This document shows positions 19,640 to 29,481 of a stretch of 64,000 nucleotides of DNA, piece by piece. The stretch spans positions 62,001 through 126,000 of the forward strand of contig NZ_SDVB01000238.1 in the NCBI RefSeq assembly GCF_004137355.1, read 5' to 3'. Position numbers and translations under genes: made by a program. A model generated the notes under the pieces. That model did no database searches and had not been told where the DNA came from. It saw nothing but the letters and a program-made list of their open reading frames with translations. The stretch comes from Ciceribacter ferrooxidans (GTDB lineage: Bacteria; Pseudomonadota; Alphaproteobacteria; Rhizobiales; Rhizobiaceae). Position 1 is the first letter of the stretch. Each line of letters starts with the position of its first letter.

Positions 19640-21961
19640 ATGCATTACCGGTTCAATTCACTGTCCTCGAAAGTCATTGGCATTTTTCTTCTGCTCACCG
19701 CGGCGTCGGTCGGCGTGCTCAACGTTCTCGCCTATTACACATCGAGCAGCATCTTTGGCCGCCAGACCTACCACGCGATGGAGAGCACGCTCACCTTCCG
19801 CGGCGACATGCTGAAGGAACAGCTCACGCAGATGGAGAATCAGGCGACCTCGATCGCCAAGATCGAGAGCCTGCAGCAGTCAGTGACCTCGCTGAAGAGC
19901 GGCTGGAACACTATCGTGAAGAATTCGGGCGATGCCCGCGCGGAACTGCGTTCGGTCTTCGTCGACAAGAATCCCAATCCGGCCAACGAGCGCGAGAAAC
20001 TCGTGAAGCCCGAGGGCCCGAGCGGCTTCTACTACGGAGCGCACGAGAAAACCCAGGCCGAGGTCGCCGGCTTCCTCGCCGACACGCAGTTCCGTGACCT
20101 GCTGATCGCCGACCAGACCGGCAATATCGTCTATTCTTACAAGAAGGACCGCACCTTCGCCGAGAACGTGACGGCCGGCGAATTCCAGGCGTCCGGTATC
20201 GGCCGTGCCTTTGCCGCCAGCGCGGAAGCCGCCGCCGGGGCGACGGAGGATGCAGCCCCGACGCGCTTCTCCGGCCTCGTCGTCGGCAGCGATCCGTCCT
20301 CGCCCGACATCTATTTCGCGGTGCCGGTCGTGAAGTTCGGCGCCTTCAAGGGCACGATCCTGTTCCAGCTCAAGGAAAGCGCCGTCGCCGGCATCCTCTC
20401 CAAGGGGATCACCACCGAGAGCGGCGAGCGTTCGGCGATCCTTTCCACCGACGGAACCGGCATTGCGCTTTCGCCGGACGGCCACCTCGCCGACATCTCT
20501 GCCGCGCCCTTCGGCTTCAGCGCCGATGCGATGGCCGCGACCGACACGGTGATCAACGATTTCGACCGTGACGGCGACGCCGCCCGCGCCTATGCGCGAC
20601 CGATCGAGTTCGGCGAACACGGCTTCCTCGTCGTCGAAAGCATCGGTCTTTCCGAACTCAATGCCGGCTCCCTCGAGATCGCCGGCATCCTGACGGCGAT
20701 CGCCGTTGCCGCGCTCGCCGTCATGGCGGTTGCGACCGGCGTCCTCACCCGCCGCCTCTTCGCGCCGCTCGCAAAGCTTGCGACCGTCACCGGCGACGTT
20801 GCGAACGGCAAGCTCGACGACGTGGTCGGCAACCAGGACCGCAAGGACGAGATCGGAACCATGGCGCGCGCGCTGGAACGTTTCCGCACGGCGCTCATCG
20901 AACAGCATCGCCTGGAAGCCGCAAACGAGGAAAACCGCGAAAAGTCGGAAGCCGAGCGCCGCCAGCGCTTCGCCGAGCGCGAAGCCGAGGCACGCACGCT
21001 GCAGGCGGTCGTCGAGGCGCTGGACGAGGGTCTCGACCGGCTCGCCGGCGGCGATCTCGCCTTCCAGATCACCCAGGTCTTCCCGCAGGATCTCGAAGGC
21101 CTGCGGCACAACTTCAACAAGGCGCTCTCCACGCTGAGCCAGACGCTCTCGGGTATCGGCGGAAACTCCGTCGCCGTCCGCGAGGGCTCGGAGGAAATGC
21201 GTGCCGGCGCCGACCAGCTTGCAGCGCGCACGGAGCGTCAGGCGGCCGCCATTACCGAAACCGCAAGCGCGATCAAGGCGATCACCGACGCGGTGAAGAC
21301 GCAGATCGCCCGCGCCGAGGACGCCGAGCGGCTGGCCCGCAACGCCAAGAACGACACCGAGCATTCCGGGCACATCATGCGTGACACGATCGCCGCGATG
21401 GAGGCGATCCAGACGTCCTCGCAGCAGATCAACCGGATCATCGGCGTGATCGACGAGATCGCCTTCCAGACCAATCTTCTCGCGCTCAACGCAGGTGTCG
21501 AGGCGGCGCGTGCCGGCGAAAGCGGCAAGGGTTTTGCCGTCGTCGCCCAGGAAGTGCGCGAGCTCGCCCAGCGTTCGGCAGCGGCCGCGAAGGAGATCGC
21601 GAGCCTCCTTGCGAAGTCGACGAGCGAGGTGGCGAACGGCGTCTCGCTGGTGGAAAGGGCCGGCTCTGCGCTCCAGGGCATCGGCGCGCATGTCGTGGCG
21701 ATCAACGGACAGATCGGCGAGATCATGGAATCGACCCGCGAGGAAGCGCAGACGCTGGTCGAGATCAACAGCTCCGTCGGCCAGATCGACATCATGACCC
21801 AGCAGAATGCGGCGATGGTCGAGGAAACGACCGCCGCCATCCACCGTCTCGCTTCCGAAGCGGTCGAGATGGACCAGCGGCTCGGTCAGTTCCAGCTCGC
21901 CCAGTCCGGGCGTGCGGGAGACGACCGGTACGGCCACGACGCGATGCGCCGCGCCGGCTGA
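19640..21961 (+). CDS. Methyl-accepting chemotaxis protein
   Basis: A 773-residue chemoreceptor: TM1 at about residues 11-33, a long periplasmic sensor domain with cache-like features (about 34-343), TM2 at about 344-368, a HAMP domain, a second HAMP-like stretch ([20 protein letters not shown]) and a signalling domain with the conserved hairpin tip [19 protein letters not shown] at about 604-622. No C-terminal CheR/CheB pentapeptide tether is seen. The ATG is taken where [16 protein letters not shown] begins. Ligand unknown. A single gene ended by a strong terminator. Confidence 0.93.
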   Translation: MHYRFNSLSSKVIGIFLLLTAASVGVLNVLAYYTSSSIFGRQTYHAMESTLTFRGDMLKEQLTQMENQATSIAKIESLQQSVTSLKSGWNTIVKNSGDARAELRSVFVDKNPNPANEREKLVKPEGPSGFYYGAHEKTQAEVAGFLADTQFRDLLIADQTGNIVYSYKKDRTFAENVTAGEFQASGIGRAFAASAEAAAGATEDAAPTRFSGLVVGSDPSSPDIYFAVPVVKFGAFKGTILFQLKESAVAGILSKGITTESGERSAILSTDGTGIALSPDGHLADISAAPFGFSADAMAATDTVINDFDRDGDAARAYARPIEFGEHGFLVVESIGLSELNAGSLEIAGILTAIAVAALAVMAVATGVLTRRLFAPLAKLATVTGDVANGKLDDVVGNQDRKDEIGTMARALERFRTALIEQHRLEAANEENREKSEAERRQRFAEREAEARTLQAVVEALDEGLDRLAGGDLAFQITQVFPQDLEGLRHNFNKALSTLSQTLSGIGGNSVAVREGSEEMRAGADQLAARTERQAAAITETASAIKAITDAVKTQIARAEDAERLARNAKNDTEHSGHIMRDTIAAMEAIQTSSQQINRIIGVIDEIAFQTNLLALNAGVEAARAGESGKGFAVVAQEVRELAQRSAAAAKEIASLLAKSTSEVANGVSLVERAGSALQGIGAHVVAINGQIGEIMESTREEAQTLVEINSSVGQIDIMTQQNAAMVEETTAAIHRLASEAVEMDQRLGQFQLAQSGRAGDDRYGHDAMRRAG

Positions 21962-21994
21962 TCGCACCGCGATCCTCGCTGACGCATACTATAG

Positions 21995-22021
21995 TGCCGG
22001 CCCACGGGCCGGCATTTTCTT
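21995..22021 (+). terminator. Intrinsic terminator after the chemoreceptor gene
   Basis: Perfect 8-bp stem TGCCGGCC / GGCCGGCA with CACG loop, followed by TTTTCTTT, 33 bases past the stop. Confidence 0.9.
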
Positions 22022-22112
22022 TGCCGATAGTGGCGACCGCTACACCTGAAAGTACCGGTTACAGTAAAGACCCTCAAAAAATATGGTTAAGTACTAGAGT
22101 TAACGAGTACGC

Positions 22113-22127
22113 TTAATGCCGTGTTAA
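22113..22127. promoter_or_regulatory. Candidate CtrA box upstream of the first barrel gene
   Basis: TTAATGCCGTGTTAA matches TTAA-N7-TTAA and is followed by C, giving the favoured TTAAC end. It lies 80 bp before the ATG of the outer-membrane protein; two further TTAA half-sites lie within 30 bp upstream at 9-base spacing. Confidence 0.5.
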
Positions 22128-22207
22128 CTCCGATTTGCGATCTTTCTGTCGAACAAGCACACGGCGCCAACCCCACGGCCGAAAAAAGGTGCGCGGAGTA
22201 ACGACAG

Positions 22208-22978
22208 ATGACCAGATTGCCCATCGCATTTGCAGCAATGCTTCTTGCAAGTACGTCGGCGTTCGCTGCCGACCTTTACGTCGAGCCTGATCCGCAACCG
22301 GTGGCGCCGGCCTTCGGCGGCTTCTACCTGCGTGGTCACCTCGGCATGAGCAACCAGCAGCTCGGCAGCCTCGAACACACGCTCTTCGACGACGTCGAGA
22401 TCCACGAATTCCTTGATGAGGGCGGCTTCGACAGCGCGCCGCTCGCCGGCATCGGCGTCGGCTACCAGTTCAACGACTGGCTGCGCGCAGACGCCTTCGT
22501 CGAATATCGCGGCGACGCGAGCTTCTCCGCGCTCGACCGCTACGGCCACACCGGCGCGGCGGGCACCGTCTGGGACGGCACCAACGACTATTCGGGCACC
22601 AAGTCGGAATGGCTCTTGATGGCGAACGCCTATGTCGACGTCGGCCACTGGTACGGCATCACGCCCTATGTCGGCGCCGGTATCGGCGCGTCGCGGAACA
22701 CGATCTCCCACTTCAAGGACGTCAACGTTCCGACGGCGGGCGTCTCTTACGGCGACACGGCCTCGACCTGGAACTTCGCCTGGGCGCTCCATGCGGGCCT
22801 CGCCTATCAGGTCACGGACCGCATGACCCTCGACCTCGGCTATTCCTACATGAACCTCGGGGATGCCAAGACAGGCGATCTCAAGGCCTATGACGGCTCG
22901 GTGACCAACGAGCCGATGCACTTCAAGGACATCACGTCCCACGACATCAAGCTCGGCTTCCGCTATTCGCTGCAATAG
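22208..22978 (+). CDS. Outer-membrane beta-barrel protein (Omp25/RopB-like)
   Basis: A 256-residue protein with a cleavable signal peptide ending SAFAAD and alternating aromatic-rich strands such as [48 protein letters not shown] and MTLDLGYSYMNLGD, the pattern of eight-stranded porin-like barrels of rhizobia and Brucella. The last residue is Gln rather than the usual Phe. GGAG precedes the ATG. It is similar in layout to the protein at 23761, suggesting duplication. The role is probably structural or adhesive, unproven. Confidence 0.85.
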   Translation: MTRLPIAFAAMLLASTSAFAADLYVEPDPQPVAPAFGGFYLRGHLGMSNQQLGSLEHTLFDDVEIHEFLDEGGFDSAPLAGIGVGYQFNDWLRADAFVEYRGDASFSALDRYGHTGAAGTVWDGTNDYSGTKSEWLLMANAYVDVGHWYGITPYVGAGIGASRNTISHFKDVNVPTAGVSYGDTASTWNFAWALHAGLAYQVTDRMTLDLGYSYMNLGDAKTGDLKAYDGSVTNEPMHFKDITSHDIKLGFRYSLQ

Positions 22979-23006
22979 CCGCGCGTCGGGTGAACGCATG
23001 CCGAAG

Positions 23007-23034
23007 GCCGCCGGAGAGATCCGGCGGCTTTTTT
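23007..23034 (+). terminator. Intrinsic terminator after the first barrel gene
   Basis: Nine-base perfect stem GCCGCCGGA / TCCGGCGGC with GAGA loop followed by TTTTTT, 28 bases past the stop codon. Confidence 0.93.
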
Positions 23035-23060
23035 CGTTGCGGGGCGTTTTTCTTGCCGCT

Positions 23061-23098
23061 GTCAGCTTCCCGTCAGGTGCCGGTCAGGCATCCGTCAG
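23061..23098 (+). promoter_or_regulatory. Four GTCAG repeats at exact 11-bp spacing (OmpR/PhoB-type operator candidate)
   Basis: GTCAG begins at 23061, 23072, 23083 and 23094; the units read CTGTCAG, CCGTCAG, CGGTCAG, CCGTCAG separated by four bases. This is the geometry of tandem sites for OmpR/PhoB-family response regulators (7-bp unit plus 4 bp), and the first unit matches the PHO-box half site CTGTCA. A -10-like TATTCATAAT lies at 23110-23119, about 11 bp after the last unit, as in class-II activated promoters without a -35. The downstream gene is the Asp-rich secreted protein. Confidence 0.55.
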
Positions 23099-23146
23099 CC
23101 AGTGTTGAGTATTCATAATCCCATCTTCAACACGGAGGACAAACCA

Positions 23147-23536
23147 ATGAAGACCTACACCGCAGTATTCGCCGCCCTTCTCGCCGCTTCCACTTCCTCG
23201 TTGCTTGCCGCTCCCGCCATGGCGAGCGAAGGTTGCTCCACCGTCGCCCAGTGCCTCGGCCACGAGACTGCCTCCGCCGACAGCAACCGTTCGAGCGACG
23301 ACAACGGCATGGGCGACACCGACCGCAATCGCGAACGCTACGGCAATGACGACAACGGAAATGATGACAACGGCCGCGGCGACGACAACGGCCGCGATGA
23401 TAACGGTCGCGACGACAACGACCATGGTGCCGGCCATGACAACGGCAACGACAGCGATCACGGCGCCGGCCATGACGGTGGCAACGATCACGACGGCGGA
23501 AACGATCACGACGGCGGCAACGACAACGACGATTGA
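23147..23536 (+). CDS. Secreted Asp/Asn/Gly/His-rich low-complexity protein
   Basis: A 129-residue protein I do not recognise. It has a clear signal peptide (MKTYTAVFAALLAASTSSLLAAPAMASEG) with cleavage after AMA, two Cys soon after (EGCSTVAQCLG), and then about 85 residues made almost only of D, N, G, H and R, with units such as NGRDDNGRDDND, DHGAGHDNGND and GGNDHDGGNDHD. The composition suggests divalent-metal binding or an extended hydrophilic chain; it does not show canonical RTX nonapeptides. GGAGG lies before the ATG. It is monocistronic between a repeat-type operator and a terminator. Confidence 0.75.
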   Translation: MKTYTAVFAALLAASTSSLLAAPAMASEGCSTVAQCLGHETASADSNRSSDDNGMGDTDRNRERYGNDDNGNDDNGRGDDNGRDDNGRDDNDHGAGHDNGNDSDHGAGHDGGNDHDGGNDHDGGNDNDD

Positions 23537-23600
23537 TCGCCTGCCCGGAACGCTTCCGGCATTGCCTCCTCGCTTCGAAGCCGGGAGCGTCGACGGGACG

Positions 23601-23624
23601 AGGCCGCCTTCGGGCGGCCTTTCC
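23601..23624 (+). terminator. Terminator-like hairpin after the secreted protein
   Basis: AGGCCGCC / GGCGGCCT with TTCG loop, followed by TTCC, 65 bases past the stop. The T tract is short. Confidence 0.65.
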
Positions 23625-23671
23625 GCGTTCAGGGAGGCCCATTCCTTAACGAACATGCTTAACCGACATGC

Positions 23672-23687
23672 TTAACGGCGGGTTAAC
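23672..23687. promoter_or_regulatory. Candidate CtrA box upstream of the second barrel gene
   Basis: TTAACGGCGGGTTAAC fits TTAA-N7-TTAAC. It is the last of four TTAAC elements at 23646, 23659, 23672 and 23683; the first three lie in 13-bp direct repeats containing CATGCTTAAC. The box is 74 bp before the ATG at 23761. Confidence 0.5.
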
Positions 23688-23760
23688 CAGTCGCCGGCAT
23701 AGTGCGGGCTGATGATCGTTGGTCCGGGCGGCGCGCGCTTGCCCGAACAGGAAAAATGCC

Positions 23761-24558
23761 ATGAAGCCGGCCCGTCTTTTCGCAATCACCGCACTTGCCT
23801 TTACCGCCGTCGCCGGTTCGGCGCGCGCCGAAGACAAGGACCTCATCGATGCACCGGAAGTCGATATCACCGCAGGCGAGCCGAAGGCCGGGCTCTATCT
23901 GCGCGCCGATCTCGGCTATTCCCCCTGGACCGGCGACGACGATGCGTCCTACCGCTTCAATGATGGCGTCAATTCGGGCGACTTCGATGATTCGCGATTC
24001 GGCAAGCCGCTCTCCGGCGGCGCCGGCATCGGCTATCAGTTCAACGACCTCTTCCGCGCCGACCTGACGGGCGAGTTCTTCGAGGGAACCTTCGAAGGCT
24101 CCGGACGCACCGCGCAGCCCTGTTCGGGTGCGGCGCCCGCCGGCACCGGTTGCTCCTATGACGGCAGTGCGGATTTCCGCGCCTACGGCTTCATGGCGAA
24201 CGGCTATGTCGATATCCTGAACGTCTCCGGCTTCACCCCCTACGTCGGCGCCGGCATCGGCGCGACCCATGTCGCCTGGGGAACCTTCACCGCGAGCCCG
24301 AGCTGCGTCGACGGCAGCGGCGCTTGCGGCGGCGCGACCTTCGCCGACGCGCGCTACGCCGGCGAGGACGGCTGGCGGTTCACCTATGCCCTGATGGCGG
24401 GCATCAGCTACAGCGTCAGCGACCGCGTGAAGCTCGATATCGGCTATCGCTTTTCCGACATCGCCGGTGGAGCCATGTTCTCCGGCGGCGGCTCGAGCGA
24501 GGATGCCGGCCTCAGGCGTCACGAATTCCGCGCCGGCGTGCGCGTGAGCCTCTGGTAG
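23761..24558 (+). CDS. Outer-membrane beta-barrel protein (Omp25/RopB-like), second copy
   Basis: A 265-residue protein with a signal peptide ending GSARA, and strands [58 protein letters not shown] and [19 protein letters not shown], ending in VRVSLW with a terminal aromatic as expected for barrel assembly. Two Cys pairs in loops ([13 protein letters not shown] and SCVDGSGAC) may form disulfides. AGGAAAAA precedes the ATG at 23761; residues encoded just upstream are not signal-like. Paralogous in layout to the gene at 22208. Confidence 0.86.
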   Translation: MKPARLFAITALAFTAVAGSARAEDKDLIDAPEVDITAGEPKAGLYLRADLGYSPWTGDDDASYRFNDGVNSGDFDDSRFGKPLSGGAGIGYQFNDLFRADLTGEFFEGTFEGSGRTAQPCSGAAPAGTGCSYDGSADFRAYGFMANGYVDILNVSGFTPYVGAGIGATHVAWGTFTASPSCVDGSGACGGATFADARYAGEDGWRFTYALMAGISYSVSDRVKLDIGYRFSDIAGGAMFSGGGSSEDAGLRRHEFRAGVRVSLW

Positions 24559-24671
24559 ACAGAGGTTTTTTCATCGTACCACGAGAGTTTGCCGGACCAC
24601 GTGCCGGCGACGTGCGACGTTTTGACTGCAACGGTTGCGGCAAAAATTTTCCGGATCGCGACACAAAGCGC

Positions 24672-24700
24672 TTGACTGGAAAAGGGCGGAGGACTAACGA
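24672..24700 (+). promoter_or_regulatory. Candidate serC promoter
   Basis: TTGACT (24672-24677), 17-bp spacer, TAACGA (24695-24700). Transcription would start near 24707, just before the leader hairpin of serC. The -10 is weak. Confidence 0.45.
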
Positions 24701-24704
24701 CGAC

Positions 24705-24755
24705 GGCGGGACACCTCTCCCCAACGAGAGGCTAATTACCTGGAAGGGTATCTAT
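24705..24755 (+). ncRNA. serC 5' leader (serC motif-like element)
   Basis: The roughly 50 bases before serC contain a 6-bp stem CCTCTC / GAGAGG (24714-24719 with 24726-24731) and a downstream GAAGGGT that overlaps the ribosome-binding region. A conserved serC-motif RNA of this size and position is known upstream of serC-serA in alphaproteobacteria; the assignment rests on position, hairpin and recollection of that motif, not on a covariance search. Confidence 0.5.
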
Positions 24756-25934
<1,179 letters not shown>

Positions 25935-25943
25935 CACCGATCC

Positions 25944-25965
25944 GGCTTCGCCCGCGGGCGAAGCC
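25944..25965. terminator. Perfect 11-bp palindromic hairpin between serC and serA
   Basis: Positions 25944-25954 are the exact reverse complement of 25955-25965 (arm GGCTTCGCCCG/C type), followed by CTCTTTCCC. It could lower transcription into serA or stabilise the serC 3' end. It lacks a clean T tract. Confidence 0.5.
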
Positions 25966-26012
25966 CTCTTTCCCGAATTCTGACACACGAACTCTTTGAA
26001 GGAGGCCTCGTC

Positions 26013-27608
26013 ATGGCACCTCGCGTTCTCGTATCCGACGAACTGTCGGAAACCGCCGTCCAGATCTTCCGCGATCGCGGCGTCGAAGTCGATTTCCAGC
26101 CGAAGCTCGGCAAGGACAAGGAAAAGCTCGCCGAAATCATCGGCAACTATGATGGTCTCGCCATCCGCTCCGCCACCAAGGCGACGGAAAAGCTGATCGC
26201 CGCCGCGACCAATCTCAAGGTCATCGGCCGCGCCGGCATCGGCGTCGACAATGTCGACATCCCGGCCGCCTCGCGCCGCGGTATCATCGTCATGAACACC
26301 CCGTTCGGCAACTCGATCACCACCGCCGAACACGCGATCGCGCTGATGTTCGCCGTCGCCCGCCAGATCCCCGCCGCCGATGCCTCGACCCAGGCCGGCA
26401 AGTGGGAGAAGTCGAAGTTCATGGGTGTCGAGATCACCGGCAAGACGCTCGGCGTCATCGGCGCCGGCAATATCGGCGGCATCGTCTGCAAGAAGGCGAT
26501 CGGGCTCGGCATGCATGTGCTGGCCTATGACCCCTTCCTGTCGAAGGAGCGCGCCGAGGAGATGGGCGTGACCAAGGTCGAGCTCGACGACCTGCTCGCC
26601 CACGCCGACTTCATCACCCTGCACGTGCCGATGACCGACAAGACCCGTGGCATCCTGGGCAAGGAAGCGATCGCCAAGACGAAGCCCGGCGTGCGAATCA
26701 TCAACTGCGCCCGCGGCGGCCTGGTCGACGAGGCGGCGCTTGCCGAAGCGATCAAGTCCGGCCATGTCGCCGGCGCCGGCTTCGACGTCTTCGAGGTTGA
26801 GCCCGCGACGGAAAGCCCGCTGTTCGGCCTGCCGAACGTCGTCTGCACGCCGCATCTCGGCGCTTCGACAACGGAAGCGCAGGAGAACGTCGCGCTCCAG
26901 GTTGCCGAACAAATGTCCGACTACCTGATCAAGGGCGCGGTCTCCAACGCCATCAACATGCCGTCGATCACGGCGGAAGAGGCGCCGATCCTGAAACCGT
27001 TCATCCGGTTGGCCGACGTGCTCGGCTCGTTTGCAGGCCAGGTCACCGAAAGCCCGATCAAGGAAATCGAGATCCTCTACGACGGTGTCACCGCGACGAT
27101 GAACACCAAGGCGCTGACGAGCGCGCTGCTCGCCGGCCTCATCCGCAACCAGGTCTCGGACGTCAACATGGTCTCGGCTCCGATCATGATCAAGGAGAAG
27201 GGCATCGTGCTCTCCGAGGTCAAGCGCGACAAGACCGGCGTCTACGACGGCTACATCAAGCTCACCGTCGTCACCGAGCGCCAGACCCGTTCGGTCGCCG
27301 GCACGGTGTTCTCCGACGGCAAGCCGCGCTTCATCCAGATCAAGGGCATCAACATGGATGCCGATGTCGGCGCGCACATGATCTACATCGCCAATACCGA
27401 CGTTCCCGGCATGATCGGCTTCATGGGCACGACGCTCGGCGATGCCGGGGTCAACATCGCCAATTTCCAGCTCGGCCGCGAGAAGGAAGGCGGGGATGCG
27501 ATCGCGCTTCTCTATGTTGACGAGCCGGTCAGGCAGGATGTCCTCGACAAGCTGACTGCCCACCACGCGATCAAGCAGGCGAAGCCGCTGATCTTCAACG
27601 TCGACTGA
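26013..27608 (+). CDS. serA: D-3-phosphoglycerate dehydrogenase
   Basis: First step of serine synthesis: 3-phosphoglycerate plus NAD+ to phosphohydroxypyruvate. The 531-residue product is the long type: substrate domain, NAD-binding GVIGAGNIGGIVCKKAIGLG, catalytic Arg in NCARGGLVDEAAL, Glu in FDVFEVEPA and His in TPHLGASTTEAQ, an intervening domain (about 320-450), and a C-terminal ACT domain (IYIANTDVPGMIGFMGTTLGDAGVNIANFQLGR) for serine feedback. GAAGGAGG precedes the ATG. Confidence 0.97.
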   Translation: MAPRVLVSDELSETAVQIFRDRGVEVDFQPKLGKDKEKLAEIIGNYDGLAIRSATKATEKLIAAATNLKVIGRAGIGVDNVDIPAASRRGIIVMNTPFGNSITTAEHAIALMFAVARQIPAADASTQAGKWEKSKFMGVEITGKTLGVIGAGNIGGIVCKKAIGLGMHVLAYDPFLSKERAEEMGVTKVELDDLLAHADFITLHVPMTDKTRGILGKEAIAKTKPGVRIINCARGGLVDEAALAEAIKSGHVAGAGFDVFEVEPATESPLFGLPNVVCTPHLGASTTEAQENVALQVAEQMSDYLIKGAVSNAINMPSITAEEAPILKPFIRLADVLGSFAGQVTESPIKEIEILYDGVTATMNTKALTSALLAGLIRNQVSDVNMVSAPIMIKEKGIVLSEVKRDKTGVYDGYIKLTVVTERQTRSVAGTVFSDGKPRFIQIKGINMDADVGAHMIYIANTDVPGMIGFMGTTLGDAGVNIANFQLGREKEGGDAIALLYVDEPVRQDVLDKLTAHHAIKQAKPLIFNVD

Positions 27609-27634
27609 TTTTCCTCCTCCCAGGGAAATGACCG

Positions 27635-27671
27635 AAGCCCGGCGCGATTATCGTCCGCGCCGGGCTTTTTC
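27635..27671. terminator. Intrinsic terminator between serA and the AraC gene
   Basis: A 12-base stem beginning AAGCCCGGCGCG with a loop of about nine bases is followed by TTTTT on the plus strand. It overlaps the last bases of the convergent AraC gene. Confidence 0.9.
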
Positions 27672-28602
27672 ATGCCTGCCCGCGGCTTTCCCGGCGGAAG
27701 CGCGCGGGCGAGACGCCGAAGGCCGCCTTGAAGCGCAGGGAGAAGGAGGGCAGCGAGCGGTAGCCGCAGCGCTCGGCGATGTCGGTGACATCGAGCGCGG
27801 AACGGGCGAGCAGCGCCCTTGCCTTCGCCAGCCGCCAGGCGGTGAGATACTCGATGGGCGGCAGGCCGACATCGGCGGCGAATTCCGCGGCGAACCGGCT
27901 GCGGGACATGCCGGCGACTTTCGACAGCAGATCGACCGTCCAGTCGCGCTCCGGTGCGTCGTGCATGGCGTAGAGGGCGCGCGAGAGCCGCCGGTCGGCG
28001 AGCGCGGCGACAAAGCCGGTGCGCGCCTCCTCGTCCATGGAAAGCCGGCGGATCGTCTGGATCAGGATGATCTCGACGAGCCGCGTGACGATCGCCGGCA
28101 TCCCCTGTTTCCGGCCCGTCGCCTCCATCGTCAGTAGCCGGAGTGCCGCGGCGGCGGCCGCTTCGTCCCGCAACTCGGCCGGGCGGACGACCAGAAGCGC
28201 CGGCAGTCCGGCAATCAGCGGATGGGGGATCGCCTCGTCGAAGGCGCAGAAGCCGCAGAGCAGGCGTGTCGCCGGATTGCCGCCGGCGCTCAGTACCCCG
28301 TCTTCCGGCGGATGCTTCGCGAGCACCTCGGCAAGATCCGTGGGCGGCCGGGTCGGCAGATCGGAGACGATCTGCACGTTTCCGTGCGGCACGATCGCCA
28401 GGTCGCCTTCGACGAGCCTCTGCGGTTCCTCGTCTCCGACGCGGATCCAGGCCTCGCCGTCGAGCACCACGTGAAAGCGGATATGCTGCCGCTCCTTCGG
28501 CAGGCCGACCGAAAACGCCTTCGGAAACGCCGCCTCGAAGTAGAGCCGGGTTTCGAGCCGCAGCGCCGAAAATATCCCTGTAAGCAGGTCGTTCTTATTC
28601 AT
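27670..28602 (-). CDS. AraC-family transcriptional regulator with cupin domain
   Basis: A 310-residue regulator: an N-terminal cupin sensor (HIRFHVVLDGEAWIRVGDEEPQRLVEGDLAIVPHG) of the type seen in regulators of resistance and efflux genes, and two C-terminal helix-turn-helix motifs (LLSKVAGMSRSRFAAEFAADVG and VTDIAERCGYRSLPSFSLRFKAAFGVSPARFR). The start MNKNDLLTGIF (28602) is favoured over an upstream in-frame ATG because family similarity begins here. It is divergent from the LysE-type exporter 139 bp away, its likely target. Confidence 0.9.
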   Translation of the reverse strand: MNKNDLLTGIFSALRLETRLYFEAAFPKAFSVGLPKERQHIRFHVVLDGEAWIRVGDEEPQRLVEGDLAIVPHGNVQIVSDLPTRPPTDLAEVLAKHPPEDGVLSAGGNPATRLLCGFCAFDEAIPHPLIAGLPALLVVRPAELRDEAAAAAALRLLTMEATGRKQGMPAIVTRLVEIILIQTIRRLSMDEEARTGFVAALADRRLSRALYAMHDAPERDWTVDLLSKVAGMSRSRFAAEFAADVGLPPIEYLTAWRLAKARALLARSALDVTDIAERCGYRSLPSFSLRFKAAFGVSPARFRRESRGQA

Positions 28603-28741
28603 GTCGGTCGATCTCGGGACGTTTGGATAAAAACACGGGATGATCCGAGGCTGCGCTCCCACCTCTCCGATGTCAACATCCGAGCGTGATCGGAGTCACC
28701 GATCGCATTGTGCCCTCAAACAGACCACCCTGGAGGTCCCC

Positions 28742-29347
28742 ATGTTCTCCGGAAATCTCTTCGCCCTTGCCGGCTTCGCCCTGGTCATGTCGATCTCTCC
28801 GGGGCCGTCGAACGTCATGCTGCTCGCCTCCGGCATGAATTTCGGTTTCGTCCGTTCCCTGCCGCTGCTCTTCGGCGTGACCTGCGGCTTCCTGTCCATG
28901 GTCCTGCTCGTCGGCCTCGGGCTCGGCGAAGTGCTGGCGATGTCGCCGGCCGTCTACCTCGCGCTCAAGATCCTCTGCGCCGTCTATGTCCTCTGGCTCG
29001 CCGTGAAGATCGCCCGCAGCGGCGCGGCCGGCACCGCCGGCGACCCCTCGATGGCCCGGCCGATCGGCTTCATCGAGGCGGCGCTCTTCCAGCTCGTCAA
29101 TCCGAAGGCCTGGGCGGTGGCCCTGATCGTCACGGCCTCCTACACCGATCCGTCCCGCTATCTCGCCAGCCTGATGCTGCTGATCTTGGTCTTCGCGGTG
29201 GTGAACGTGCCCTCGATCGGCGTCTGGTCGCTCTTCGGGCAGGCGCTGCGGCGTGCCATCGGGGAGGGCAGGCGCATCGTCTGGTTCAACGGCGCGATGG
29301 CCGTGCTGCTCGTCGCCTCCATGCTTCCGGTGCTGCTCCGGGCCTGA
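28742..29347 (+). CDS. LysE/RhtB-family amino-acid exporter
   Basis: A 201-residue inner-membrane protein with about six TM helices. The family signature SPGPSNVMLLASGMNFG lies at about residues 19-35, and NPKAW is in TM4 area. Family members export amino acids or homoserine lactones. The ATG at 28742 is the first with family similarity. The divergent AraC gene suggests substrate-responsive control. Confidence 0.9.
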   Translation: MFSGNLFALAGFALVMSISPGPSNVMLLASGMNFGFVRSLPLLFGVTCGFLSMVLLVGLGLGEVLAMSPAVYLALKILCAVYVLWLAVKIARSGAAGTAGDPSMARPIGFIEAALFQLVNPKAWAVALIVTASYTDPSRYLASLMLLILVFAVVNVPSIGVWSLFGQALRRAIGEGRRIVWFNGAMAVLLVASMLPVLLRA

Positions 29348-29481
29348 CCAAGGGGCTGATCCGTCGCGGGCCACGACTTTCCGGTTGATTTCGGCGTTTT
29401 GCCCTTCAACTCGCTCGCCACCCTCTCCATATGGTAGGCGTATCGGTCGCCATTCCGGCGGCGGAGGAAATGCAGGAAGGC

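Noticed and set aside
22086-22116. Additional TTAA pairs near the first barrel gene as further CtrA sites
   Set aside because: They are spaced nine bases apart rather than seven, so only the pair at 22113-22127 was kept.
23340-23530. Repetitive GACGACAACGG-type DNA that could be taken for a short CRISPR or tandem repeat
   Set aside because: The periodicity follows codons for D, N, G and H in the secreted protein; there are no constant repeat units with unique spacers.
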